Assembly (NCBI RefSeq): GCF_003991565.1
Contig: NZ_CP032819.1
Coordinates: 1,550,001 to 1,614,000 of the forward strand
Direction of reading: 5' to 3'
Source of the DNA: Butyricimonas faecalis
Lineage (GTDB): Bacteria > Bacteroidota > Bacteroidia > Bacteroidales > Marinifilaceae
DNA length: 64,000 nucleotides
Shown: piece after piece, positions 1-9,637 of the stretch
Numbering within the stretch: position 1 is the stretch's first letter
How the letters are laid out: each line of letters begins with the position of its first letter
The notes under the pieces: generated by a model
What the model saw: the letters and a program-made list of their open reading frames with translations, nothing else
The model's database searches: none
Told to the model about the DNA's origin: nothing
Program-made: the position numbers and the translations under genes

Positions 1-982
1 CAGCGGCATTCACATCTCCCTTCATCAAGCCAAGATCTTTCAACCCTTGGGCCAAAACCTTACATACCTCCAGATGCACGTACTGATACGTTACTCCCGG
101 ACGGGCAATCTCCATCGCCTTGTTATTACAAGCCAATACAATATTATATACATCCTTTTGACGCTGATCGAAACGTCCGCCCACGGGAACCGTACGGGTA
201 AAATCAGAACAATAATTCATGTTGTTCTCCGCTCCGGCATCGGTCAACATCATACGTCCCACGGTCAACGTCTTGCTATGATCGTGATTATGCAACGTCT
301 CGCCATTTTGTGAAAGAATCACGGGGAAAGAAACCAAACTTCCGTACGAAGCGGCAATTCCCTCGATCAACCCGGCAATGTACTGCTCTTTTTGTCCCGG
401 CAACGCGTGTTTCATGGCAGCCACATGCATCTCGTAACCGATGTTACAAGCCAGATTAATTTGCTCGATCTCACAAGCCTCTTTCACGGAACGCAAAGCC
501 ACCACGGCCTTGATCAATTCCAAAGAAGAATAATTCTTGATCAGCGAATGATGAATACCCAGCAAATCCTCCAGCAACAACATGTTGTGATAACGATAAG
601 GCGGCAAGAAATGAATCTTTCGACCTTGACTGATAGCCTCTTTCAAAGCCTCGGCCAGTTTACAGAAAGGAGCGGAACAAGTCACACCCACGCTGGCAGC
701 CAAATCCTTCACGCTCGGTTGCGGTCCCATCCAGATAATATCGTCCATATCCACGTCGTTTCCGTACAGACAAACTTCCCCGGAATCCGCGTCCATCAAC
801 CCGGCAAACCCGGGCATATTCAATCCAAAGAAATAAAGGAATGAACTATCCTGACGGAATTTATACGTGTTGGACGGATAATTTGCAGGAGCTTCCTCAT
901 TACCCAATATCAACACCAAGCCGCCACTCATCTTGTCGATAAGTTGCTTTCTTCTATTTATATACACGCTTTTATCAAACAT
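1..982 (-). CDS. pepP: Xaa-Pro aminopeptidase (M24 family), 3' part outside window
   Basis: Cytoplasmic metallopeptidase expected to remove N-terminal residues preceding proline. The complementary strand reads from an ATG at 980-982 (MFDKSVYINRRKQ...) without a stop to the window edge, giving about 327 residues of a family usually near 450-460. Residues 1 to ~130 look like the aminopeptidase P N-terminal domain. The pita-bread catalytic fold follows, with the first two metal ligands visible in LTDAGAE and CSDFTRTVP. The remaining His and Glu ligands would lie beyond position 1. There is no signal peptide. The gene stands alone and diverges from the FecR gene across ~600 bp of non-coding DNA. 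Identification as an M24B peptidase is firm; PepP versus a close paralogue is less certain. Confidence 0.9.
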   Translation of the reverse strand, partial: MFDKSVYINRRKQLIDKMSGGLVLILGNEEAPANYPSNTYKFRQDSSFLYFFGLNMPGFAGLMDADSGEVCLYGNDVDMDDIIWMGPQPSVKDLAASVGVTCSAPFCKLAEALKEAISQGRKIHFLPPYRYHNMLLLEDLLGIHHSLIKNYSSLELIKAVVALRSVKEACEIEQINLACNIGYEMHVAAMKHALPGQKEQYIAGLIEGIAASYGSLVSFPVILSQNGETLHNHDHSKTLTVGRMMLTDAGAENNMNYCSDFTRTVPVGGRFDQRQKDVYNIVLACNNKAMEIARPGVTYQYVHLEVCKVLAQGLKDLGLMKGDVNAA

Positions 983-1010
983 ATTTATTATTCATTTAAT
1001 GATTAATTTT

Positions 1011-1034
1011 CCTTGTCAAAATGAGTTGACAAGG
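1011..1034. promoter_or_regulatory. Inverted repeat upstream of the aminopeptidase gene
   Basis: CCTTGTCA and TGACAAGG form perfect 8-bp arms around an 8-bp spacer. The repeat lies 29-52 bp upstream of the aminopeptidase start codon. On the plus strand it is followed closely by a T8 run, so it could also form a terminator-like hairpin, but no plus-strand gene precedes it. An operator for the minus-strand gene is the simpler guess. Confidence 0.4.
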
Positions 1035-1229
1035 TATAAATTTTTTTTCAATGTCACAATTCAAAAATCCATTTTAATCCAAAAAACGAGTTCCTTATCC
1101 CGTCGCTAAACATCGGGAGATTATTACCTTGGGTAATGCCAGGCCTTCCCCTAGCGTTAAGCTATGCTTGGTTATCATCATTCTCCTAAAAGAATAAGGT
1201 TTTAATAGCTTACTAAAAATTTTAGGCAG

Positions 1230-1505
1230 TTATATACAATTTTGTTGTGAGATGTTTACTCCTGCAGGCAAGAAGGTATATTTACCATTCGTGATCCAAT
1301 GGATAAGGAATCCATTTCTAAGACAAGCACCCATTCATTTCGCCACGGAGAGGTGTCAGGGACGTTCACGAACGTCTTTGTAACGTCTTTGATTCGTCTT
1401 TGATACGTCTTTAATCCCTAAGAACATCGAATATGCCACGGAAGACAATCGCGTATTATCTGGGAAAAGTTTACTTCGGTTTTCATTGTAAAGTGGTATA
1501 TAAGT
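1230..1505 (+). repeat. 270-bp dispersed non-coding repeat, copy 1
   Basis: This block matches 59382-59652 closely over its full length and in the same orientation, with blocks of perfect identity of more than 60 bp. Its ends carry imperfect inverted repeats (TTATATAC at the start, GTATATAA at the end). Inside are a perfect hairpin (GACGTTC-AC-GAACGTC, 1361-1376) and four 11-bp tandem units built on CGTCTTT (about 1371-1412). A one-base length difference between copies breaks any shared reading frame, so it is not protein-coding. This copy lies just upstream of the FecR gene. It resembles a MITE or structured-RNA repeat; its function is unknown. Confidence 0.8.
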
Positions 1506-1597
1506 ATCAAAAAAAATCTAAAATTGACTCACCCGGTTTTCACCCTCATCCGTATTCATAATGAAAACTGGATATTCCACAAGAAATAAAAGGAAAG

Positions 1598-2758
1598 ATG
1601 GAAAAAGATATTTTATCAAAATTAGAAGTAGCCCGCCTCGTTGCCCTCCAGCGTTTGGGAATCCTGCCCGAATCAGAGGAACGGCGACTCTTGGCATGGG
1701 TGGAAAGAGACAAAAAGAACAAAGCCTTCTACGAACAACTATACAAAAAATCATGTAACAAGAATACCGCCACCTCGCCATCCGCCGCGGATAGTTGGAA
1801 TCTATTCGAGAAAAAATACCGTACCGGTCAAAGAACCCGCAAACAATTCCAACGTACCCTTTACCGCTTGGTAGCCGCTGCCGCCGTGCTAGTTCTTGCC
1901 ATCACAGGGACATATTACTATCTTACACAACCGAACGAAGAAATAATTACTTCTCCCCGCCCCGTTTCTGCCGTACAACTTGTACTGGGAAACGGGAATA
2001 AAATCATGCTGGACGACCCGCAATCTTCCGTAGAGGCATTGAAAAATAATGCTGCTTTATTCGCGGAAAAACAGGAAATCGATTATGCCACCGCGGAAAA
2101 AGAGACGACAGAAATCGATGAAATCTATCACACGATCATCGTTCCAAAATACGGGGAATACACCGTTCGTCTTTCCGACAACACTACCGTGAAACTCAAT
2201 TCCGAAAGTACTCTGACCTATCCCGTTCAATTCAAGGGGAAAGAACGAAAAATCCGCCTGACGGGAGAAGCCTATCTGGAAGTAACACCCGATACCGCTC
2301 GCCGTTTCGTCGTTGAAACCGCGGGGACCACGGTCACCGTGTTGGGAACCACCTTCAACGTGAATGCTTCCGCTCCCGACGGGAATGTAGCAACGACCCT
2401 CGTGAACGGGAAAGTGGAGATCGGCAATGGACTGTCGACAACCATTATTGCTCCCGGCCAACAAGCCATCACCACACCGGGCAACTCCCGGATCGAAGTA
2501 AAAAAGGTGGACACGCACGTCGTCACGGCATGGGTGCGGGATATGTTTTATTTCGACGAGAAACCACTCGGAGAAATCATGCAGGAATTATCGCACTGGT
2601 ACGAATTTAACGTCATTTTCGAAAAAGAAAGCCTGAAACAACGGAAATTCACTATCGAGACATCGCGTTATGAAAACATAGACAAAGTGCTGAAATTGAT
2701 TGAAGAAACGCACGTGGTCAAGTGCAGAAAGGAGGGAAAAAACATATATATCCAGTAA
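1598..2758 (+). CDS. FecR-family anti-sigma regulator
   Basis: Inner-membrane anti-sigma protein that in this family relays the state of an outer-membrane TonB-dependent transporter to an ECF sigma factor. The 386 residues begin with a cytoplasmic region, have one hydrophobic segment at about 88-108, then a periplasmic FecR domain (about 175-275, with LTGEAYLEV and VLGTTFNV motifs) and a C-terminal DUF4974/STN-like domain (about 315-384). The ATG at 1598 is preceded by AGGAAAG. The next gene, 107 bp downstream, is a SusC with an N-terminal STN signalling domain, which fits the trans-envelope pair. No ECF sigma gene lies upstream, unlike the second locus at 50-57 kb, so the cognate sigma factor must be elsewhere or lost. 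Confidence 0.92.
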   Translation: MEKDILSKLEVARLVALQRLGILPESEERRLLAWVERDKKNKAFYEQLYKKSCNKNTATSPSAADSWNLFEKKYRTGQRTRKQFQRTLYRLVAAAAVLVLAITGTYYYLTQPNEEIITSPRPVSAVQLVLGNGNKIMLDDPQSSVEALKNNAALFAEKQEIDYATAEKETTEIDEIYHTIIVPKYGEYTVRLSDNTTVKLNSESTLTYPVQFKGKERKIRLTGEAYLEVTPDTARRFVVETAGTTVTVLGTTFNVNASAPDGNVATTLVNGKVEIGNGLSTTIIAPGQQAITTPGNSRIEVKKVDTHVVTAWVRDMFYFDEKPLGEIMQELSHWYEFNVIFEKESLKQRKFTIETSRYENIDKVLKLIEETHVVKCRKEGKNIYIQ

Positions 2759-2865
2759 TCTGAAAATAGAAACGGGACATGTTGGCAGCACGTCCCATCG
2801 CTATAATTCGTGGACCACACTCCCCGGTCAAAGCGAGTGTAAGTACAAATCAGTAAAACAAAATT

Positions 2866-5800
2866 ATGAAAAAAGATTGTTTTATTCACGCTTGTGCGCG
2901 TGAAAAATTAAAAAAACTACTGTTAGTTATGAAATTAAGTAGCTTATTGATGCTGTTATTCTGCATGAATTTATCAGCCGGAATCCACGCCCAAGAGGCC
3001 AAATTCTCGGTAGCGGTGGAAAATGGCAATATCCGGGAAATCATCCGGATCATAAAGCAACAGAGCGACTACACGTTCGTCTACAACGTGGAGGAACTGG
3101 ATCACATCGGATCAATCACCATGAACGTGAAGGATTCCGACGTAAGAACCATTCTCGATGCTTGCCTGAAGAATAGCGGGTACACCTACTCCATTCTCGA
3201 TAAGGTGATCGTCATTCGTAAGGCCGAACTTCAGCAACAAGAACAGATTAAAAAGATACGGGGAATCGTCACGGATAAAAAGAAAGCTCCCCTACCCGGC
3301 GTGACCGTGTTGATCAAAGGAACGACGATCGGCGTTTCAACCGACCAAAACGGTAGGTTCGAAATCGTACAACCGAAAGATTCGGATGTCACCCTCATCG
3401 TCTCCTTTATCGGCATGAAAACCCAAACGATCGTCTACAAGGGGAAAGAGTTGAACATCGTCATGGAAGAAGACTCGCAAGAGATGGAAGAGGTGGTGGT
3501 AACCGGTTACCAAGTCATTAACCGTCGAAAAAACACGGGATCCTCTCAACGCCTGAAAATGGATGACATCATGACTGCCGGCGTACCGAACCTGGATCAG
3601 ATGTTGGAGGGTCGCATCTCCGGAATGACCTTGGTGTCGGGCTCCGGTGAGGTGGGTGTCGCACCCAAGATCCGTATTCGAGGTACTTCCACCCTGATCG
3701 GGAACCGCGAACCGTTGTGGGTGGTTGACGGAATTATCGTGCAAGACCCGGTGCCCATCTCGGCCGAAGAGCTAAATGACCCGGATTACATCAATCGTAT
3801 CGGGAATGCCATTGCCGGATTGAACCCGCAAGACATCGAACGTCTGGATGTTTTAAAAGATGCCGCGGCGACAGCCCTCTATGGTACCAAAGCAGCCAAT
3901 GGCGTTATCGTGATTACCACGAAAAAAGGCCGCATGGGTGCCCCCATCATCAACTACAACATGACGACCACCTTCCGGCAACGCCCTCGTTACTCCGATC
4001 GCAAGATAGAGCTGATGAACTCCAAGGAACGCATCCAATTCTCCCGCGAATTGAACGAACAACACTATGTCTTCTCCGGCCACTTCAATTACGTGGGATA
4101 CGAGGGGTTACTCAATGACTTGTATAACGGAAAAATCAACGACACGCAGTTTGCCGAAAAAGTCGCCTACCTGGAAACATTAAACACGGACTGGTTTAAA
4201 CTGTTGACCGAAGACAGTTTCTCTCACCAACATACCGTCAGCATATCGGGAGGTTCAAACGAAACCCGTTACTACGCATCCATCGGTTACTCGCGTGACA
4301 ACGACGTGCTTAAAGGGAATTACAACGAACGTTACACGAGTAGTTTGAACCTGGAGTCGACCTTGACAGAATGGCTGAATGCCTCTTTTCAAATACAAGG
4401 GAACGCGAGTCGTCGGAAATACAATCAAAGTGAAATCTCTCCCATGGATTATGCATACAACACCAGTCGCGCCATTCCGGCATACGATGAAAACGGAAAG
4501 TATGCTTACTATGAGAAACAGACCGGACGATACTATCGCCAATACAATATCTTGAACGAATTGGAAAACAGTTACACGGACCAACACTCCTCGGGAATCA
4601 CCGTTACGGCCAATTTGCGTTTCGGCATCAATTCATGGCTCAATGCCAACGCCATCATTTCATACACCAACAGCAATACGGAGATCGAAGGATATTGGGG
4701 AGAAAAAACGTATCACGTGGCCTGTGAAAGGGGTTCGGAATACGGTGAAGCCGCACCGTCTTATTCCACATTACCCTACGGGGGCGAACTCAGTACCAAT
4801 GAAACAAGAAACAACTCCTACACGGCACGTTTACAAGTGAATGCCGACAAATACTTCGGTGCAGAAGAACAACACAACATCAACCTCAGTGCCGGTTTCG
4901 AGATGAGTTCCAGCAAATACAAAAGCTACAGCCGCACGGATCGTTGTTACTACCCGGATCGAGGCATGACCTTCGTGTCGGGAATCGACCTTGAAAGTTT
5001 TCCGGATTATGGCGTTTGGCTGGCACAAAACGTACCTTCTCTGAGTAATAATTTGACCAACATTCTTTCCGGATACGCCACCCTCTCTTACAGTTACCAC
5101 AATTATTTCACGGCAAACGTGAATGCCCGCGTGGACGGATCCAACAAGTTCGGAGACCAAAGTAACGATAAGTTCTTACCGATCTGGTCGGCATCGGCAG
5201 CTTACAACTTCTCGGAACATGAAGCCTTGAAAGCCGAATGGATTGATTACATGACACTCAAAGCCTCTTTCGGTTATCAGGGAAACATGCTGGAAAGTCA
5301 ATCGCCCGTCATGTTGATAAAAAAACTTCCCGTTGATCCTTTCTATAACGAATTGAAGAGTAGCATCGAACGCCATCCGAATCCCAATCTAAAATGGGAA
5401 AAGACGAGCTCCTTCAACGTGGGTTTACAATTCTCACTGTTGCGCAATCGCGTTCAGTTCGAAACCCAATATTACTACAAGCGCACGAAAGACGCTTTCA
5501 TGACCAAAGAGGTGGCCAGCATGAACGGTGTTGACTCTTACGTGATTAACGGGGGCGACGTGGAGAACAAAGGGTACAGTGTTGATATCACCGTATCTCC
5601 GATCACCCGTGCAGATCTCTACTGGACCATATCCACCTCTTTCTCAAAAGATAAAAACACGGTGAAAAACGATCCGAGTTCCCAAACCTATGACTATACG
5701 GAATTCTTGAACGGAACCGCCGTGATCAAAGGGAAAGCAGTCAACACCTTCTACTCGTACGACTTCATCGGGCTCAACCCGGTAGATGGAGGTCCGTTGT

Positions 5801-6447
5801 TCAATGACATGGAAGACCAGAAGCACGAGTTGTACGGGTTAAACAAATACGAAACATTTACCCGCGTATTAAAAGCAACCGGTCGCCGCGAACCCTATAT
5901 GTCCGGAGGATTAAGCACGATGTTACGCTACAAAAACATTCGTATGAACGCCATGTTTTCCTACAGCCTGGGTGCAAAAACGCGTTTGTTCCGCATGTTC
6001 AACAAAAATCTTTCCCCGGAATACAATGTACACCGCGATTTTTTGAAACGTTGGCAAAATCCGGGAGATGAATTAAAAACAAATATTCCCGCTTTGGAAT
6101 CCTTGTACAGCAATGCTTACTGGAATTACGCGAACCACTACTCGGATGTCTTCGACAACATTCAAACTTTTGCCGAAGACGCTTGGACCATGTACGACTA
6201 TTCGGATGTACGAGTGGTAAGTGCCAACTATCTGAAATGCTCCAGTTTAAGTTTCACGTACGAATTCGGAAAGGACTTGTTGTCGAAAATAGGCTTCTCC
6301 CGCCTCTCCCTCTCGTTGTCCGGGACAAACCTATTTACACTGTGTTCCAAGAAACTAAAAGGACAGACTCCGACTCAAGGCGGTTTCAGTGAAATACAGC
6401 TATCAGACCGTCCCACTTATTCTTTCGGATTGAGTGTCTCATTTTAA
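2866..6447 (+). CDS. SusC/RagA-type TonB-dependent outer-membrane transporter with STN domain
   Basis: Outer-membrane beta-barrel that imports a nutrient together with its SusD partner, using TonB energy. The 1193 residues carry a signal peptide ending near HAQ (41-43), an STN domain (about 48-118) for FecR signalling, a carboxypeptidase-regulatory-like domain (about 130-200), a TonB-box-like EEVVVTGYQ (208-216), a plug with a typical VVDG segment, and the barrel ending in a C-terminal Phe. A start at residue 22 would also leave a usable signal peptide. SusD follows after 12 bp. The substrate cannot be read from the sequence; the absence of glycosidases and the presence of thioredoxin-fold genes downstream argue against a plain polysaccharide locus. 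Confidence 0.95.
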   Translation: MKKDCFIHACAREKLKKLLLVMKLSSLLMLLFCMNLSAGIHAQEAKFSVAVENGNIREIIRIIKQQSDYTFVYNVEELDHIGSITMNVKDSDVRTILDACLKNSGYTYSILDKVIVIRKAELQQQEQIKKIRGIVTDKKKAPLPGVTVLIKGTTIGVSTDQNGRFEIVQPKDSDVTLIVSFIGMKTQTIVYKGKELNIVMEEDSQEMEEVVVTGYQVINRRKNTGSSQRLKMDDIMTAGVPNLDQMLEGRISGMTLVSGSGEVGVAPKIRIRGTSTLIGNREPLWVVDGIIVQDPVPISAEELNDPDYINRIGNAIAGLNPQDIERLDVLKDAAATALYGTKAANGVIVITTKKGRMGAPIINYNMTTTFRQRPRYSDRKIELMNSKERIQFSRELNEQHYVFSGHFNYVGYEGLLNDLYNGKINDTQFAEKVAYLETLNTDWFKLLTEDSFSHQHTVSISGGSNETRYYASIGYSRDNDVLKGNYNERYTSSLNLESTLTEWLNASFQIQGNASRRKYNQSEISPMDYAYNTSRAIPAYDENGKYAYYEKQTGRYYRQYNILNELENSYTDQHSSGITVTANLRFGINSWLNANAIISYTNSNTEIEGYWGEKTYHVACERGSEYGEAAPSYSTLPYGGELSTNETRNNSYTARLQVNADKYFGAEEQHNINLSAGFEMSSSKYKSYSRTDRCYYPDRGMTFVSGIDLESFPDYGVWLAQNVPSLSNNLTNILSGYATLSYSYHNYFTANVNARVDGSNKFGDQSNDKFLPIWSASAAYNFSEHEALKAEWIDYMTLKASFGYQGNMLESQSPVMLIKKLPVDPFYNELKSSIERHPNPNLKWEKTSSFNVGLQFSLLRNRVQFETQYYYKRTKDAFMTKEVASMNGVDSYVINGGDVENKGYSVDITVSPITRADLYWTISTSFSKDKNTVKNDPSSQTYDYTEFLNGTAVIKGKAVNTFYSYDFIGLNPVDGGPLFNDMEDQKHELYGLNKYETFTRVLKATGRREPYMSGGLSTMLRYKNIRMNAMFSYSLGAKTRLFRMFNKNLSPEYNVHRDFLKRWQNPGDELKTNIPALESLYSNAYWNYANHYSDVFDNIQTFAEDAWTMYDYSDVRVVSANYLKCSSLSFTYEFGKDLLSKIGFSRLSLSLSGTNLFTLCSKKLKGQTPTQGGFSEIQLSDRPTYSFGLSVSF

Positions 6448-6459
6448 AACAGGAAAAAC

Positions 6460-7998
6460 ATGAAAAAGATATTCATAATCAGTTGCATTTTGTTCGTTCT
6501 CTCCTCTTGTGATAGTTTCCTGAAGGAGTATTCGCAAGATCTGGCAAGAGTTGAAACCATCGGAGATTTGGACGAACTACTGTTGGGGAGTGCATATTAT
6601 CCCATCGGATACAAATACATAGCGAGTTATACCCTATACACGGTAGGCGAGCCGTACAATCAATATGTTCACTTCATGAGCGATGAACTAAAACAAAACG
6701 AAGAGACATCCTATGGTTCCAATGGTATTTTTGAAACTGTTTTCGGGTATTACACGTGGCAGCGTCAAGTAGGAATCAACCTAAAAGGGACTAGCGTTGG
6801 AACCGAGAATACGGATTGGAAAAAGACCTACAATTACATCAATGCCACCAACATGATTCTAAGTGAATTAGACGAAGTCACGATCCATGACGATGAAGAA
6901 GAAAGCACGAAAATGCGGGTAGAGGGAGAGTGTCATTTCTTGCGGGCGTTATACTATTTCACCTTGGTAAACCTGTACGCGGACCCGTACGTACCTTCTA
7001 AAGCTGCCAGTACACCGGGAGTTCCGTTGAAATTAACTTCGTATGTCGAAGACAAGGAGTACCAAAACAACTCGGTGGCAGAAATCTACGAACAAGTGCT
7101 GAAAGACTTGAACCGAGCCATCGAATGCTTGTCGCAAACAACGCGTAAAAGCATTTACAGGGCTGACATAACGGCCGCTTACCTGTTAACGGCTCGGGTT
7201 TACCTGTACATGCAAGATTATCCCAATGCCCGTAAATACGCCCAACTGGTATTGGATCGTAACGACAACTTAACAGACCTCAACCTTTTTGCAGGTACAG
7301 ATAATGTTTTCACCTCCGAGAATCCCGAAGTAATCTTTAGTATGGGAGGACATTTCCTATCGTACAACATTTACGGAGACGACCGATATGATGAAGAGTA
7401 TCCGTTCTACGTTTCGGATGACCTAATCGCCGCTTTTGAAGAGAATGACCTCAGAAAAAGCCTGTATATCTCGGAAGGAGGATATGGCTATTACTACAAA
7501 AAAATCTACTGGGGAAGAAAACATTACGGTTCCTCTTGTAGTGTCTCCGATAACTTTTTATTCCGCACCTCGGAGGCCTATTTAATCCTGGCCGAAGCAT
7601 GCGCTTTTGACAACGAGGAAGGCTTGGCGCGTCAATACATCGAACAATTGCAAGCCAAACGATTCGCGACGGTACCCGCGGTCACTCAATCCGGAAACGC
7701 ACTGATCGACTTGATTCGAGAAGAACGCCAACGGGAGTTATGCTTGGAAGGTCACCGTTGGTTTGACTTACGTCGTTACACGGTATGTGAAAAATACCCG
7801 TGGTCAAAAACCATCCGACATCTTTACACGGATTTCAGCTCCCAAGATTGGAGCCCGGAAAGGACCCGCGTTTTTGAACTGGAACCCAATGACAAGGCAT
7901 ATACTTTAGCATTCCCCAAGGAGGTATTGGATTTCCAAAACACGTTGAACACGAACAATCGACCGGAACGCCTTCCCGTGGAAGAAAGTAATTATTAA
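6460..7998 (+). CDS. SusD/RagB-family outer-membrane lipoprotein
   Basis: Surface lipoprotein that caps the SusC barrel and binds the substrate. The 512 residues start with a short signal peptide and lipobox (LSSC, Cys17). The RagB/SusD helical repeats follow, with the typical AEALFLRAL-like segment (GECHFLRALYYF) and a C-terminal region rich in IREERQRELCLEGHRWFDLRR, a hallmark of the family. It sits 12 bp after SusC and 16 bp before the next lipoprotein, so co-translation in one operon is very likely. The ligand is unknown. Confidence 0.95.
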   Translation: MKKIFIISCILFVLSSCDSFLKEYSQDLARVETIGDLDELLLGSAYYPIGYKYIASYTLYTVGEPYNQYVHFMSDELKQNEETSYGSNGIFETVFGYYTWQRQVGINLKGTSVGTENTDWKKTYNYINATNMILSELDEVTIHDDEEESTKMRVEGECHFLRALYYFTLVNLYADPYVPSKAASTPGVPLKLTSYVEDKEYQNNSVAEIYEQVLKDLNRAIECLSQTTRKSIYRADITAAYLLTARVYLYMQDYPNARKYAQLVLDRNDNLTDLNLFAGTDNVFTSENPEVIFSMGGHFLSYNIYGDDRYDEEYPFYVSDDLIAAFEENDLRKSLYISEGGYGYYYKKIYWGRKHYGSSCSVSDNFLFRTSEAYLILAEACAFDNEEGLARQYIEQLQAKRFATVPAVTQSGNALIDLIREERQRELCLEGHRWFDLRRYTVCEKYPWSKTIRHLYTDFSSQDWSPERTRVFELEPNDKAYTLAFPKEVLDFQNTLNTNNRPERLPVEESNY

Positions 7999-8014
7999 CC
8001 AACAAGTACATACA

Positions 8015-8890
8015 ATGAAAAAGATATATTACATCATCTTGCTCAGCCTCTTAACGGTTACTTTTTCTTGTAGCAAGGAGGACGATTTGGAACCGACAGA
8101 CATGCGGTACGATTACTTCACAGTCTCTCCGGATGCCAATGACGAGGAATCCATATTACGACGCAAATTTTACGAAGATCACAACATTCATCTTCTCTTC
8201 AATGATACCCTACGCCACGAACAACGGGGTACGTATGCCGATGGGACACCGCATTGGTTTACGGAATTGCTCGACTTGTCTTACGACATCACAACCACCA
8301 AAAACGAAACTCGTTTCACATATATCCGAGACCATCAAAAGCAAGAAGAAGGCATACGCTACGCGGAAACCTACATTCTTCCCCATTTAGGCGAAGGGTT
8401 ACGCCCTTATTCCATCTTTTTGGTGGAGACACTGGAAGAGTACGGCTGGAGATGGAAAACCGTTGCCTACTATAACGGGAAACGTTGTCTGGCCCTTGCC
8501 ACCCAAGGCATTGCCGAAATGGAGGAAGAAGAGCTAAAAGAACGCTGCATTGACATATTCTACAACATCGTCGACAGTAAAACGAACTACTACGACGAAG
8601 AACTGAATGACTTCATGGCATTGGGCAACAACCTTCACGGAGAAACACTCGAGTCGGCCGGTCTATCCGACGACCCGACAAATGAAGAGATCTACGCCCT
8701 CGGATTTTTAACCTGGTCAACCTGGTACCGAGAATTTCCAAGCAGAAGCAGTGATTTCACTTCATTTTTAAAAGCGGTCTTCTATCAAAAAGAAGAGGAT
8801 TTCAAAGCTCGATACGCCTCATATCCTCTCATACTTCAAAAATACGATATTATGAAAGAGGTGGTCAAGCAAAAAGGTTATATATTCTAA
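8015..8890 (+). CDS. SusCD-operon lipoprotein of unknown function
   Basis: A 291-residue lipoprotein (lipobox FSC, Cys19) encoded 16 bp after SusD and 10 bp before the next gene. Operons of this kind often encode a putative zinc-binding metallopeptidase-like lipoprotein in this slot. The opening part, with an early FYEDHNIHLLF segment, is reminiscent of those proteins. However, I find no HExxH motif, so peptidase activity is not supported. The C-terminal half is rich in acidic and aromatic residues and has no motif I recognise. A surface accessory protein of the SusCD complex is the most that can be inferred. Confidence 0.7.
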   Translation: MKKIYYIILLSLLTVTFSCSKEDDLEPTDMRYDYFTVSPDANDEESILRRKFYEDHNIHLLFNDTLRHEQRGTYADGTPHWFTELLDLSYDITTTKNETRFTYIRDHQKQEEGIRYAETYILPHLGEGLRPYSIFLVETLEEYGWRWKTVAYYNGKRCLALATQGIAEMEEEELKERCIDIFYNIVDSKTNYYDEELNDFMALGNNLHGETLESAGLSDDPTNEEIYALGFLTWSTWYREFPSRSSDFTSFLKAVFYQKEEDFKARYASYPLILQKYDIMKEVVKQKGYIF

Positions 8891-8900
8891 ACGGAAACAT

Positions 8901-9626
8901 ATGAAAAAGATATTCAATTTATTATGCTTCATATCCGTCATTCTTATCACCGGATGTAATGACGACGACAAACTACCCCGTGTAACCCCGGAAGCAACCG
9001 GCACGTTCAGCGATACGGACGGACAAGAATACCCATGGGCGCGCTATAACGGGATCGACTGGATGACCTCCAATTACAAAGGAGGAACCCCCTATTACGA
9101 GGCCAAGGACAAATGGGACGACGACCTGATCGGCATTGACGACAAAGAGCTGGCCATAGCCGACCTGGAAACTTTCGGCAATCTATACACCTACGAACAG
9201 GCATTAGCTCTCGCTCCCGAGGGTTGGCGTCTCCCGACAGACGAGGACTGGCAAAAACTAGAACAAGCCATGGGTATGTCAGCCCAAACAGCAGCACAAA
9301 AAGGTTGGCGCGGTTCGAGTATCGGGGAGCTACTCCAGCAAGACGAAACAGGCAGTGGCATACACCTTCAACTAGGCGGATATGTCTCCGTACGAGCCGG
9401 AAGACCCATGAGCTTACGCCTGCGCCTTGTCCGGTCCACCGGATACTACTGGACCTCCACGGAAGCCAAAGGGAGCTATCCGGAGGGTACGGCCGTGTTC
9501 TATCGAAGCATTCGTTACAACACCTCGAAGATCGAGCGTGAAATTATCGCAACCACCGAACAAGACTATTTAGACAACGTGTATCCCAAATATTTAAGCG
9601 TACGTTACGTGCGTGATGCCCAATAA
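8901..9626 (+). CDS. Lipoprotein with Fibrobacter-succinogenes-major-paralogous (FISUMP) domain
   Basis: A 241-residue lipoprotein (lipobox ITGC, Cys19). After a short acidic linker it shows the pattern of the FISUMP domain: W(A)xYNGxDWM near the start, LYTYEQALALAPEGWRLPTDEDW in the middle, YYWTSTE and a final LSVRYVRD. The family is common as secreted or lipid-anchored proteins in Bacteroidota and Fibrobacter, and its biochemical role is not established. It lies 10 bp after the preceding lipoprotein and 11 bp before a thioredoxin gene, so it belongs to the same operon. Confidence 0.85.
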   Translation: MKKIFNLLCFISVILITGCNDDDKLPRVTPEATGTFSDTDGQEYPWARYNGIDWMTSNYKGGTPYYEAKDKWDDDLIGIDDKELAIADLETFGNLYTYEQALALAPEGWRLPTDEDWQKLEQAMGMSAQTAAQKGWRGSSIGELLQQDETGSGIHLQLGGYVSVRAGRPMSLRLRLVRSTGYYWTSTEAKGSYPEGTAVFYRSIRYNTSKIEREIIATTEQDYLDNVYPKYLSVRYVRDAQ

Positions 9627-9637
9627 ACAAGAAAACA

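Noticed and set aside
1433..1505. Short ORF (MPRKT...) within the 270-bp repeat
   Set aside because: The second copy has a one-base length difference that breaks the frame, so coding is not conserved.
8015..8890. Zinc metallopeptidase call for the SusCD-operon lipoprotein
   Set aside because: No HExxH motif is present, so catalytic activity is not supported.
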